DNA of 64,000 nt from Syntrophomonas sp. (GCA_016841875.1 JAENYG010000002.1:1-64000); one strand, 5' to 3'. Numbered from the stretch's first letter, positions 33,801 to 42,799 are shown. The notes: a model not told the origin generated them from the letters alone. Numbers and translations are program-made.

Positions 33801-35687
33801 ATGACAATATTATCTCATGATAGATTGGAGACCTTGTGGGATGGAATGAAAAGCCATAGCTTAATTCCCGATGAGCTCAGGATTGAAACTGAAGAAAAGT
33901 TGATGAAAAATAAACTTGCAGTCAATGTTAATTTCTGTGATCGCCGGATAAAGGAAGATGACCTGAAAGACCGGCTGGCTGAGTTTTATAATACCATTTC
34001 GTTAGTAGATCCTCTAGTTAAAGATGCTTCACTGTACTTTAAAAAAGGTGTAAATATGATAGTTACGGACACTAATGGTGTAATTATTTCCTGCCCCTCA
34101 GAGGATATTGTTGGTTATTGCTGTCCGGCTGCAGACATAACAAATAAAAATGATAAACTAAAGCGTTTATTGGAACTTGGTAATATTTTGGAGGTAAATT
34201 ACGATAATGGTATACGTTCACAATTAGTGCCAATATTTAATGAACAAGATGAAATACAATTTTATATAGGTGTGAGTGACCGTGCGCCAATTAGCGTTGA
34301 AGCGTCAAACATACTTTACCTGGCGGCACAGTTAGTGCAGCAAAGATATAAATATTATCTAATGATAGATCAATATACCCGCTCTTTTATGAATGTTATA
34401 CCAGAATGCGTGGTCCTACTAGATGAAAATGCCAGAATAGTAAATGTTAATGATCAATGTTTGAATTTACTTAAAATCGATATTAAAAATTTGCTAAAAG
34501 GAATGCATATAAACCATTTAGTAACCTCCCGTAAGCCGATAGATAACCTGGGCAGTCTTTATAGTGCAGATCTGGATACTGAGTTTCACATACAAGTTGG
34601 GGGTAAAAATATACCGTGCAATATAATTGACAAACAGCTGATCAATACTCCGTATGGTAAACAAATGGTTATATTATTTAATAAAAATAAGGATAGTGTT
34701 CATACAGCTGAGCTATCTTCCGGTGTACTAAATAGTACATACTGTAGTTTTGATAAAATTATTGGAAATGACCCTGATATCATCCGAATTAAAACACTGG
34801 CCAGGCAGGCTGCAAAGTCTTCATCAACTATATTAATAGAAGGCGAAAGTGGAACCGGAAAAGAGTTATTTGCCGAGGCTATTCATCGTGAAAGCCAGAG
34901 GAAAGGAATGTTTATTAGTATAAATTGTGGAGGAATCCCATCGGAACTGATTCAGAGTGAATTATTTGGTTATGAAGAAGGAGCCTTTACTGGAGCTAAG
35001 AAAAGAGGAAGCCCAGGTAAATTTGAACTTGCTGATGGAGGTACGGTATTTTTGGACGAAATTGGCGAGATGCCGGTGGATATGCAGGTAAGTCTGCTGC
35101 GTTTTCTTCAGGACAAAAAGATTACCCGGGTTGGTGGACATATTCCCCAAAAAATCGATGTGAGGATAATAGCTGCTACTAATCGTAATTTAAAAAATGA
35201 AGTAGAAAAAGGGAATTTTAGAGAAGATTTGTACTATCGTTTAAATGTTATAAATATTCAAATACCTCCGCTGAGAAAGCGAAAAGGGGATATTCCTTTT
35301 ATAGCCAATTACCTGCTGGAAAAGCAGTGTGATCAAAATGGCATAGCGCCGCTGGAAATAAGCAAACAAATCATGACAGCTTTAATTGATTATGATTGGC
35401 CTGGAAATGCCAGGGAGTTGGAAAATACTGTCGAACGGGCCTTCATAATGCGTGAAGGTAAAGAGCTGATATTTGATAATCTGCCTGTCAATTCGACTGG
35501 AGAAGTAAGCAGCAGGATGGAAATAGAAAAAAATATAGATAAGGTTAAAAAGGAAGCCATAGAAAATTGTCTCAGGGTTTATCGAGGGAATATAACCCAG
35601 ACTGCCAAAGCTCTTGGCATGACCCGACAGACATTGTATAGAAAAATGAAAGCACTGAATATAGACCGATACGTGTTCGTATCATGA
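33801..35687 (+). CDS. Sigma-54-dependent transcriptional activator
   Basis: A 628 aa enhancer-binding protein. Residues ~30-185 form a GAF-like sensory region with Cys residues in SCPSEDIVGYCCPA; ~190-295 look like a PAS domain; the AAA+ domain starts near 320 with GESGTGKE (~348), GAFTGA (394-399), the sigma-54 contact loop, and LADGGTVFLDEIGE; a Fis-type HTH (GNITQTAKALGMTRQTLYRKM) ends the protein. The AcoR-like layout suits sensing of a small metabolite. ATG 33801 with GAGGTGGG is preferred to GTG 33783. The adjacent Etf/Fix operon has a -24/-12 promoter, making it the likely target. A terminator follows. Confidence 0.93.
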   Translation: MTILSHDRLETLWDGMKSHSLIPDELRIETEEKLMKNKLAVNVNFCDRRIKEDDLKDRLAEFYNTISLVDPLVKDASLYFKKGVNMIVTDTNGVIISCPSEDIVGYCCPAADITNKNDKLKRLLELGNILEVNYDNGIRSQLVPIFNEQDEIQFYIGVSDRAPISVEASNILYLAAQLVQQRYKYYLMIDQYTRSFMNVIPECVVLLDENARIVNVNDQCLNLLKIDIKNLLKGMHINHLVTSRKPIDNLGSLYSADLDTEFHIQVGGKNIPCNIIDKQLINTPYGKQMVILFNKNKDSVHTAELSSGVLNSTYCSFDKIIGNDPDIIRIKTLARQAAKSSSTILIEGESGTGKELFAEAIHRESQRKGMFISINCGGIPSELIQSELFGYEEGAFTGAKKRGSPGKFELADGGTVFLDEIGEMPVDMQVSLLRFLQDKKITRVGGHIPQKIDVRIIAATNRNLKNEVEKGNFREDLYYRLNVINIQIPPLRKRKGDIPFIANYLLEKQCDQNGIAPLEISKQIMTALIDYDWPGNARELENTVERAFIMREGKELIFDNLPVNSTGEVSSRMEIEKNIDKVKKEAIENCLRVYRGNITQTAKALGMTRQTLYRKMKALNIDRYVFVS

Positions 35688-35725
35688 GTATTTATCAGAA
35701 TTTAATCAGCTGATATTGTCTTATT

Positions 35726-35758
35726 AATGGGAGAATGATTCTCCCATTTTTTATTTTA
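35726..35758 (+). terminator. Intrinsic terminator of the activator gene
   Basis: AATGGGAGAA (35726-35735), loop TGA, TTCTCCCATT (35739-35748) and a T-rich tail. It separates the activator transcript from the Etf/Fix operon. Confidence 0.9.
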
Positions 35759-35975
35759 TAAAAACTAATCTTGCTTCCTCCTCATTATAAGTCTGACATC
35801 TCCTGCGAAAAGAATAAGCTCTCGGCCAGCACATGTCCAGGAGCCATATTTTCATAATAATTTTTGTAACAAAGGTTTTATGAACATCTTTCCTTAATTC
35901 TAATCTGTTCTCAGACATTAATAGCTGTACTTTCATATAACCATTGATCAACAGTGTAAAATGGTACCGGACTTT

Positions 35976-36045
35976 TGTATGATTTATGTTACACCTCTAT
36001 TATGCAATACAACTCTATTTACAGATATATGTATGATTTCTGTTA
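35976..36045 (+). promoter_or_regulatory. Candidate enhancer sites (direct repeat) for the sigma-54 activator
   Basis: TGTATGATTTATGTTA at 35976-35991 recurs as TGTATGATTTCTGTTA at 36030-36045, 15 of 16 identical. The copies are 54 bp apart, about five helical turns, and lie roughly 80 and 135 bp before the inferred start site, the classical place for activator binding. Confidence 0.6.
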
Positions 36046-36099
36046 TCCTGCGTTGAATACTATCTTCTTACCAAACCGCAAATTTGGGGACATCTTGGT

Positions 36100-36115
36100 T
36101 GGCATGATATTTGCT
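36100..36115 (+). promoter_or_regulatory. Sigma-54 (-24/-12) promoter of the etf-fix operon
   Basis: TGGCATGATATTTGCT matches the consensus TGGCAC-G-N4-TTGCW at all invariant positions, with GG at -24, GC at -12 and correct spacing; the only departure is T for C in the first half. It is on the coding strand 150 bp before etfB. Confidence 0.8.
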
Positions 36116-36264
36116 ATTTAGACTGGCAGTAAGCATTGGAAGGGAGGCCAACAAACGTTTGAAACACCAGTTGAGGCATTAATTAAAATGCAGATTCTGA
36201 GGTTTGGCGGCGTTTTATTACGGATATAACCTTTCCCCGGATGACAAAAAGGAGGTAAATTTAT

Positions 36265-37032
36265 ATGTCATATATTATTGCCTGCTACAAGTGGGTAGTA
36301 GATGAAGCAGATATCAGGATTAATCCAGATTTATCTATTGATACCAAAAAATCTAAAGGTAAAATAAGCGACTATGATAAGAACGCTATTGAAGCAGCAG
36401 TTCAGGCGGCAAATATCCTGGGCGGAAAATCTTTGGGATTAACCTTTGGTGGTCCTGAAACCAGACTGTCTCTAAAAGATGCCCTATCAAGAGGCCCGGC
36501 AGAAGGATGCTGGATAAGTACCGGGGAAGCAGCTAAGGCTGATGCTGCGGTAACTGCTAAAGCCCTGGCTGCAGCGATCCAAAAGATTAGTGATGTAAGC
36601 CTGGTATTTTGCGCCGAAGGTGCCAGTGATACCTATGCCCGACAAACGGCACCCCGGATTGGAGCAATCCTTGATTGGCCGGTTGTAACATCGGTTAGCA
36701 AACTGGATATTGAAGGCAGTACCTTAACTGCGGTAAGAAAGCTGGATGACTGCCTGCAGACGGTTAAAGTAGACCTGCCAGCTGTAGTATCAGTACTGCC
36801 GGAAATAAACGATGCGCCAATACCTGGATTGAAAGCTGTACTGGCAGCAGGGAAGAAACCGGTAACAGAAATAAAAGCAGAAGAACTGGGAATCGACTTC
36901 AGCCCCAAAACAGATGTCACCGAGATCAAGGGCTATCTAATGAACCGTAAGAACATCATTCTGAGTGAAGGAGAAGCAGCAGATAAAGTGAAAGAACTGG
37001 CTGCATATTTGAGAAAGGAAGGTGTTCTCTAA
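36265..37032 (+). CDS. etfB: Electron transfer flavoprotein beta subunit (FixA-like)
   Basis: A 255 aa EtfB/FixA. It has ACYKWVVDEADIRIN at the N-terminus, the signature VRKLDDCLQTVKVDLPAVVSV (~153-173) and a C-terminal arm of the kind that wraps the alpha subunit. With EtfA it takes electrons from acyl-CoA dehydrogenase FAD and passes them to FixC. Beside FixCX, FixAB can be electron-bifurcating, but I cannot decide that from sequence alone. A strong AAGGAGG site precedes the ATG. First gene of the operon under the putative sigma-54 promoter. Its stop overlaps the etfA start. Confidence 0.93.
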   Translation: MSYIIACYKWVVDEADIRINPDLSIDTKKSKGKISDYDKNAIEAAVQAANILGGKSLGLTFGGPETRLSLKDALSRGPAEGCWISTGEAAKADAAVTAKALAAAIQKISDVSLVFCAEGASDTYARQTAPRIGAILDWPVVTSVSKLDIEGSTLTAVRKLDDCLQTVKVDLPAVVSVLPEINDAPIPGLKAVLAAGKKPVTEIKAEELGIDFSPKTDVTEIKGYLMNRKNIILSEGEAADKVKELAAYLRKEGVL

Positions 37033-37946
37033 TGGCAGGTATTTATATATACAGTGACAAAAAGGACATAGTTGCTGAACTGATAAATTTCGCCAAAGAA
37101 AGCGAAAAAGAAGCCTGTGTTATAACCTTTAAACAGGAAGATGCTGAAGCAATTAAGGACTTTGGCGCAGAAAAGATTTATGTTCTTAAAGGCAGCAGTC
37201 AGGTACCGGAAAATTATGGTAAAGCTGTAGCTGAGTTACTCAAAAAGCAGGATGCAGACCTCTTTGCAGTAGGAGCAACAGCAAGGGGAAGAGATATTGC
37301 TGCCAGAACAGCAGGTTATTTAGACTGCGGCATGGTAAGTGATGTATCATCTTTAAGCTATAGAGAAGGGACAGTTATAAGCCAGAGAATGATGTACGGT
37401 GGCACAGTGATACAGAGTGAAGAACTCAAAGGTTTATGTGTTGTGACTGTACCGGCTGGTAAATTTGAAGCAGCTGTGGGAGGAGAAACTGTTGAGATAA
37501 TTACCATAGATGTTGAGGCGGATAGCAGAGTTAGACTGATAGAAACTGCCCCGGTGCTGAGAGAAGGAACCGATATTACTGCAGTAGATACAGTAATATG
37601 TGTAGGACAGGGACTTGATAAAAAAGAAGATCTGCAGCTGGCCCAGGGTCTGGCAGATGTACTGGGAGCAGAAATAGGCTGTACCAGAGGAATAGCAGAA
37701 GAACGTAAATGGCTGCCAGTAGAGCGGTATATTGGTATATCCGGTGCGGTGATAAAACCAAAGCTGTATATATCCATGGGAGTATCTGGTCAGGTGCAGC
37801 ATGTGGTAGGCATTAGAGACTCCAAAGTAATTGTTGCCGTTGACCTCAACGAGAAAGCCCCAATATTCAGGGCTGCAGATTACGGTATAGTAGGAAATAT
37901 GTATGAAATCATCCCACTCCTGACAGAGGCTTTGAAAAATGCCTGA
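37032..37946 (+). CDS. etfA: Electron transfer flavoprotein alpha subunit (FixB-like)
   Basis: A 304 aa EtfA/FixB. The N-terminal domain includes FAVGATARGRDIAARTAGYL; the C-terminal FAD-binding domain (from ~185) has SGAVIKPKLYISMGVSGQVQHVVG and IVAVDLNEKAPIFRAADYG, the standard FAD motif. It forms a heterodimer with the product of the overlapping etfB gene and mediates electron transfer from the acyl-CoA dehydrogenase to the FixC oxidoreductase. The 1 bp overlap (TAATG) means coupled translation. Confidence 0.95.
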   Translation: MAGIYIYSDKKDIVAELINFAKESEKEACVITFKQEDAEAIKDFGAEKIYVLKGSSQVPENYGKAVAELLKKQDADLFAVGATARGRDIAARTAGYLDCGMVSDVSSLSYREGTVISQRMMYGGTVIQSEELKGLCVVTVPAGKFEAAVGGETVEIITIDVEADSRVRLIETAPVLREGTDITAVDTVICVGQGLDKKEDLQLAQGLADVLGAEIGCTRGIAEERKWLPVERYIGISGAVIKPKLYISMGVSGQVQHVVGIRDSKVIVAVDLNEKAPIFRAADYGIVGNMYEIIPLLTEALKNA

Positions 37947-37982
37947 GGATGAACCCAAAAACTGCGAAGGAGTGATAATACC

Positions 37983-39275
37983 ATGAGTGAAGAAGAAAAA
38001 TTTGACGTGATAATTATTGGAGCGGGACCGGCTGGGAGTTCTTGTGCATATACCCTGGCCCGAGAGGGCAAGTCCGTGTTGATGATAGAACGGGGCGATA
38101 CCCCGGGCAGCAAAAATGTAACCGGGGGCAGGTTTTATACCTACGCCCTAGAGATGCTGGATTCCGGGCTCTATGAGGAAGCAGCCCTGGAGAGGAAAGT
38201 GACCCATGAGCAGATAATGCTGTTGAGTGGAGATAGATCAATAAGTATAGACTACCATGAGCCGGGCTTCAATACCGGGGGAGAAGCCCCAATGTCATAC
38301 ACTATACTGCGAGCTAATTTTGATGAATGGCTGGCGGAAAAAGCTGAAGAAATGGGGGCCATGCTGGCCTGCGGGATAAGAGTGGAAGAGCTTATCGAAC
38401 GGGATGGAAAAATAGTGGGAGTCAGGGCCGGGGAAGATGAGATGTATGCTGATGTAGTAGTGGCAGCCGACGGGGTAAACTCCTTCATGGCCCAGAAGGC
38501 TGGTTTGATTAAAGATATAGAGGCACATACAGTTGGAGTTGGTGTTAAAGAGGTAATAGAGCTTCCTGCCAGGACCATAGAAGAACGTTTTAACCTGAAA
38601 GAAGGAGAAGGAGCGGCCCGTATGATATTGGGATGTACAGAAGGGATACATGGGGGAGGCTTCTTATATACCAACCAGGACAGCATATCTTTAGGCTGTG
38701 TATTTATGCCGGCAAAGGCTGCTGAAAGAGGTAAAACCATCCATGAAATATTCCAGGATTTTAAAATGCATCCATCTATACATCCTTTGCTTCAAGGAGG
38801 ACTAACTGTAGAGTATGGTGCCCACCTGGTTAGTGAAGCAGGGTACCGTGGTATACCCCGAAAGATATATAGAGAAGGTTTTCTAATGGTAGGAGACGCA
38901 GCAGGATTTGTTATAAATACCGGGTATTCTATTCGGGGAATTGACCTGGCCATGTTATCGGGTATTGCAGCTGCCAGGGCGATAATAGATGCTGAAAACA
39001 CTGCTGAAGTAGGACCGCAATATTTAAAAGAACTCGATGAGATTAAAATTATCCCCGCCATGAAAGCAGCTGATGGCTTTTTCGATGTCCTGGAGACACC
39101 AGGGCTTTATGACAAGATGCCCAATCTGGCTAATGATGTATTCAATAACTTATTTACAGTAGATGGAGGAGTACCTGGGAGTATTAAAAAAGATGTGATG
39201 AGACTTATCAAGGAAAACGGACTGTCTATGTGGCAGTTAATAAAATTCGGCTTAAAGGGGGTTAAATCACTATGA
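37983..39275 (+). CDS. fixC: FixC-like ETF:quinone oxidoreductase flavoprotein
   Basis: A 430 aa FAD protein of the geranylgeranyl reductase/ETF-QO family. The dinucleotide motif IIGAGPAGSSCAYTLA (G13, G15, G18) and a second FAD motif FLMVGDAAGFVINTGYSIRGIDLAM (~300-325) are present. It lacks the C-terminal Fe-S domain of full ETF-QO; that part is supplied by FixX, encoded by the overlapping next gene. The complex would carry ETF electrons to menaquinone or, if bifurcating, to ferredoxin as well. It has no membrane span, but amphipathic contacts with the membrane are usual. Confidence 0.93.
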   Translation: MSEEEKFDVIIIGAGPAGSSCAYTLAREGKSVLMIERGDTPGSKNVTGGRFYTYALEMLDSGLYEEAALERKVTHEQIMLLSGDRSISIDYHEPGFNTGGEAPMSYTILRANFDEWLAEKAEEMGAMLACGIRVEELIERDGKIVGVRAGEDEMYADVVVAADGVNSFMAQKAGLIKDIEAHTVGVGVKEVIELPARTIEERFNLKEGEGAARMILGCTEGIHGGGFLYTNQDSISLGCVFMPAKAAERGKTIHEIFQDFKMHPSIHPLLQGGLTVEYGAHLVSEAGYRGIPRKIYREGFLMVGDAAGFVINTGYSIRGIDLAMLSGIAAARAIIDAENTAEVGPQYLKELDEIKIIPAMKAADGFFDVLETPGLYDKMPNLANDVFNNLFTVDGGVPGSIKKDVMRLIKENGLSMWQLIKFGLKGVKSL

Positions 39276-39565
39276 GCATAGAAAGAATGGAAGCGCCTCA
39301 ACTTCTAAGCCGGAACCGATTTAATGTGGATGAAGAAGAACCCCATATAGTCCTGGATAGAGAAATCTGTAAAAAGTGCATAGAAAAGCCCTGCCTGTAT
39401 GTATGTCCGGCTGTACTATATAAGCTGGATCAGAACGGAGAAATAAGCTTTGATTATGCTGGATGCCTGGAATGTGGTACCTGTCGGGTCATGTGTAAAA
39501 CCCAGGGCATAGTCAGGTGGGAATATCCCCGGGGTAGCTTTGGGGTTAGTTTCAGGTATGGCTAG
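39272..39565 (+). CDS. fixX: FixX ferredoxin-like protein
   Basis: A 97 aa ferredoxin-like subunit. Eight cysteines lie in C33-x2-C36-x4-C41-x3-C45P and C65-x2-C68-x2-C71-x3-C75, enough for two 4Fe-4S clusters. The N-terminal ~25 residues are the FixX-specific extension. It overlaps fixC by 4 bp and is the Fe-S partner of FixC. After its stop there is a 110 bp gap before the acyl-CoA dehydrogenase, with a new GAGGAGG site, but no terminator, so the operon continues. Confidence 0.93.
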   Translation: MSIERMEAPQLLSRNRFNVDEEEPHIVLDREICKKCIEKPCLYVCPAVLYKLDQNGEISFDYAGCLECGTCRVMCKTQGIVRWEYPRGSFGVSFRYG

Positions 39566-39676
39566 ATAAGATGTTGATTCAATACAGCGATCAGCCTGGT
39601 ACAGGAGGAGGGATGTTCTGGAACTGAAAAATCACCGTAAGAACACCTGGATAAAAATTTAGAGGAGGTTTTAATT

Positions 39677-40834
39677 ATGTGGTACATCAATGAAGATAGA
39701 CAGCTCATGCTCAATGTAGCCCGGGATTTTGTAGAAAAAGAGGTAAAACCTGCAGCAATGGAGATAGATAAGACCAGTAGATTCCCGATGGAACTGTTTA
39801 AGAGAGCAGGTGAATTGGGTTTTCTAGGTATTACGATATCTGAAGAATTTGGCGGACTGGGTGGAGATCATACTACGCTGGCTTTAATACTGGAAGAAAT
39901 TGCCAAGAGCCTGCCAGTACTTACAGTAGCTATGGGAGCTCACAGCCTACTGGCAGGAGGCCTGCTAAATATGCTGGGTACTCCCGAGCAAAAGAAAAAA
40001 TACCTGGTACCCGCTGTGAGTGGTGACATTATTATGGCCTGTGGGAACACTGAAGCGTCAGGCGGGGCAAATTATCCTGAACACACTACCCGTGCAGTAC
40101 TCGAAGGCGAGGAATGGGTAATAAACGGTGGTAAGGTCTTAATAAGCAACATCGGGGTTGCCGATGTTTATATAGTTCTTGCGCTTACCTCGGAACAGTT
40201 GACCCCTGCTGACAGGGCAGGTATGAGTGCCTTTATAATAGAGGCAGGTACACCCGGGTTTGATGTAGGAATACCAGAACATAAGCTGGGCTGGCATGGT
40301 TCCGCAACTGGCAGTATATCTTTTAAAAATTGTCGTATTCCCAAAGAAAACCTGCTGGGACCATTGGGCGGATGTTTGCAGGCGATGTTCGTAAGTGCTA
40401 CAGATGAGTTTTTAAGTTGTGGACCGGTTGGATTGGGTATTGCAGAAGGAGCCTACGAAATGGCTTTTAAGTACAGCCTGGATAGAGTTCAATGTGGTCA
40501 ATCCATGTTTGACAGGTTCCAGGTTACCAGGCACAAGCTGGTTAAAATGTATACAGAGATTGAATCTCTCAGGGCCCTGGTCTACAGCACTTATGCCATG
40601 AAAGATCAGGGGGACCTTTGCCTGGCATCCGGACGTATGCTTAAATGTAAAGGTGCTGAAGTATCTGAATATGTTGGCAGAGAAGCCATACAGCTGTTTG
40701 GCGGAGTAGGTACTATAGTTGATACTGGAGTGGAGAGGTTCTGGCGTGATGCCAAGGTTTTGGCTATAGGAGGAGCATCGGTTGAATCTCTTACTGATAA
40801 TATCGCGACTCTAATTAAGAACAACATGATTTAA
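39677..40834 (+). CDS. Acyl-CoA dehydrogenase of the Etf/Fix operon
   Basis: A 385 aa acyl-CoA dehydrogenase fold with an N-terminal helical domain, beta domain with ACGNTEASGGANYPEHTTRA (~120-140; Asn/Ala-rich variant of the flavin loop) and C-terminal helices. At the catalytic position the sequence is AIGGASVESLTD, so the usual Glu of YEGT is Gly, and no Glu aligns with the alternative helix-G site. Within an etfBA-fixCX operon, it may work as an acyl-CoA dehydrogenase with a shifted base or as an enoyl-CoA reductase, as CaiA and caffeyl-CoA reductase do beside ETFs. Substrate unknown. Confidence 0.9.
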   Translation: MWYINEDRQLMLNVARDFVEKEVKPAAMEIDKTSRFPMELFKRAGELGFLGITISEEFGGLGGDHTTLALILEEIAKSLPVLTVAMGAHSLLAGGLLNMLGTPEQKKKYLVPAVSGDIIMACGNTEASGGANYPEHTTRAVLEGEEWVINGGKVLISNIGVADVYIVLALTSEQLTPADRAGMSAFIIEAGTPGFDVGIPEHKLGWHGSATGSISFKNCRIPKENLLGPLGGCLQAMFVSATDEFLSCGPVGLGIAEGAYEMAFKYSLDRVQCGQSMFDRFQVTRHKLVKMYTEIESLRALVYSTYAMKDQGDLCLASGRMLKCKGAEVSEYVGREAIQLFGGVGTIVDTGVERFWRDAKVLAIGGASVESLTDNIATLIKNNMI

Positions 40835-40883
40835 TGTAAAAACAAACTAGCTGCACGTGAGTCTGGAAGAAGGGGCACATAAT

Positions 40884-40949
40884 AAGAAAGACTATAAGGG
40901 AAAAGCAGCAGTTATCACAGGTGCTGCTGAAGGAGAAGACCTGTTCTGA
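40884..40949 (+). pseudogene. SDR remnant between acyl-CoA dehydrogenase and crotonase genes
   Basis: The frame reads KKDYKGKAAVITGAAEGEDLF and stops. It is the N-terminal cofactor-binding segment of a short-chain dehydrogenase (…GKxAVITGAAxGIG), cut off just inside the glycine motif. An intact SDR lies 950 bp further on in the same operon, so this is probably the stub of a deleted relative. Confidence 0.5.
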
Positions 40950-41022
40950 TTATAAGGCAGATCTGCATATGAACCCTCTGGCGTTCACAGATCAGTATAA
41001 GGTAAAAAAGGAGTGATCATCA

Positions 41023-41829
41023 ATGTACCCATATGAAAAAAAATATGACCATGTTGTAAAAGTTGAGAAAGACAAACAGATAGCTATTATAACCCTGGAT
41101 TGTCCGGAGAATATCAACAGACTTAACGAACAGTTGATAGACGAATTGGGAACAGCGCTGGATGATGCTCAATGGGATAATGACATACGCGTTATAATCC
41201 TCAGAGGCAGCGGAGATGTATCCTTTGGCCCGGGGGACATAGAGATAATAAAAAGCAAACTTGCCAGCAATCTACGGGATGGCCGGCAGGTTATGAATGA
41301 AATTGCAAAACTTATAAAGAAAATGTACACCATGTCCAAACCCATCATAGGTCTGGCCGAAGGTGGATGTATAGGCGGCGGCTGCAATATGTTGCTCTCC
41401 AGTGATATTGTTATCGCCTCAGAAAAAGCTTACTTCCATCAGGTTTTTGTTGATTTTGCTTTGAGCCCTGATACTGGTGGCTTATGGGCATTGCAGAGGC
41501 TGGTTGGACCCATGAAGGCCAAAGCAATTGCTATGTGCGGGGAACCAGTAGGTGCCCAGGAGGCATTGGAGATGGGGATGGTCTATAAGACTGCTGCTGC
41601 TGATAAAGCCTATGATGAAGCATATGCACTTGCCAGCAAAATTGCATCCAAATCCCCGGTTGGAGTCAACCACATCAAGCAGATTTCAAATCGTCTGCAC
41701 GATTATACTATGGATACTTATTTCCAAATCGAAGGAGATTACCTCTGTCTGGGTGCTCTGAGTGAAGACTTCAAAGAGACCAACATGGCCATGATGCAGA
41801 AGCGAACTCCACAGTATAAAGGATACTAG
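41023..41829 (+). CDS. Enoyl-CoA hydratase/isomerase family protein (crotonase)
   Basis: A 268 aa crotonase. The first oxyanion segment is unusual, SGDVSFGPGDIEIIKS, and the second is GLAEGGCIGGGCNMLLSSDIVIA. The region after it reads HQVFVDFALSPDTGG, with Asp in the place of the second catalytic acid and no clear first Glu, like isomerase-type members. It probably hydrates or isomerises the enoyl-CoA handled by the operon's dehydrogenase. An AAGGAG site precedes the ATG. It is part of the run etfBA-fixCX-acd-ech-sdr. Confidence 0.88.
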   Translation: MYPYEKKYDHVVKVEKDKQIAIITLDCPENINRLNEQLIDELGTALDDAQWDNDIRVIILRGSGDVSFGPGDIEIIKSKLASNLRDGRQVMNEIAKLIKKMYTMSKPIIGLAEGGCIGGGCNMLLSSDIVIASEKAYFHQVFVDFALSPDTGGLWALQRLVGPMKAKAIAMCGEPVGAQEALEMGMVYKTAAADKAYDEAYALASKIASKSPVGVNHIKQISNRLHDYTMDTYFQIEGDYLCLGALSEDFKETNMAMMQKRTPQYKGY

Positions 41830-41898
41830 CAGTATTTTATCGCCATTATGAATAGAGTGTAAGCTCTATGAAAAGCGATCAAAAAAGGAGGGAAAATA

Positions 41899-42654
41899 AT
41901 GAGATTATCTGAGCGAGTTGCAATAATTACCGGCGCAGGCAGTGGGATTGGACGTGCGATTGCTCGTGAATATGCTCGAGAAGGTGCCCGGGTAGTTGTT
42001 TCAGATTTTGTCCAGGAAAGCGGAGAAGAAACCGTTGAATTGATTAAAAATGAAGGTAACGAGGCTGTCTTTATAAGGGCTGATGTATCCAAGGAGAATG
42101 ACATAGATCAGCTGGTAAGTCAAAGCTTATCGAATTTCGGAAAGATTGACATTTTAGTTAACAATGCTGGTGTTGGAGGAGGTCTTGCCGCCATAACTGA
42201 GATAAGTACCGAAGAATGGCAGCAGGTTATGGATATCAATCTTACCGGGCCATTCCTGGTAAGCAGAACAGTGATACCAGCAATGCTTAAAACTGGTAAA
42301 GGCAATATAATAAACATCGCTTCTATGGCTTCGCTGGCTGCGGGTAGAGGTGGGTTGATCTATACAACTGCCAAACATGGCCTGCTGGGTTTTACCAGGC
42401 AGTTATCATTTATGTATGGGGCTTATGGTATCAGGGTAAATGCAATTTTGCCCGGGCCCATAGAGACTCCGATGATTGAACGAGTTCTGACCATGCCCGA
42501 TCATCCAGTAAGTATGAAGTTAAGGGCCTGCCCGGCAGGCAAAGCCGGAAAGCCAGAAGATGTAGCCCGGTTGGCACTATTCCTGGCTTCCGATGATTCT
42601 GAATTTATTCACGGAGCAGCCTACCAGATCGATGGCGGCTACACTATATTCTAA
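41899..42654 (+). CDS. Short-chain dehydrogenase (possible 3-hydroxyacyl-CoA dehydrogenase)
   Basis: A 251 aa classical SDR: TGAGSGIGRAIA (residues ~11-22), NNAG (~89-92), Ser in NIASMAS, YTTAK active site (~155-159) and the PG motif after the catalytic helix. D37 in VVSDF after the second strand favours NAD over NADP. As the last gene of the Etf/Fix operon, after a dehydrogenase and a crotonase, it fits the third beta-oxidation step, oxidation of the 3-hydroxyacyl-CoA, though the SDR fold allows other alcohols. AAGGAGGG precedes the ATG and a long-loop hairpin follows. Confidence 0.9.
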   Translation: MRLSERVAIITGAGSGIGRAIAREYAREGARVVVSDFVQESGEETVELIKNEGNEAVFIRADVSKENDIDQLVSQSLSNFGKIDILVNNAGVGGGLAAITEISTEEWQQVMDINLTGPFLVSRTVIPAMLKTGKGNIINIASMASLAAGRGGLIYTTAKHGLLGFTRQLSFMYGAYGIRVNAILPGPIETPMIERVLTMPDHPVSMKLRACPAGKAGKPEDVARLALFLASDDSEFIHGAAYQIDGGYTIF

Positions 42655-42730
42655 ACATTTTCATGGAGCAGCCGGGGCGTGATCAGCGTCTAATAGATAT
42701 TCTTTATACCGATATTATATGAAGAAATAG

Positions 42731-42799
42731 ATACCCTCATTTAGCAGAGTTGACGTGTAAGACACAATATAACTTAAATGAGGGTATACTTTTATATTT
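42731..42799 (+). terminator. Terminator-like hairpin ending the Etf/Fix operon
   Basis: ATACCCTCATTTA (42731-42743) and TAAATGAGGGTAT (42775-42787) pair perfectly over 13 bp around a 31 nt loop, followed by ACTTTTATATTT. Confidence 0.7.
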
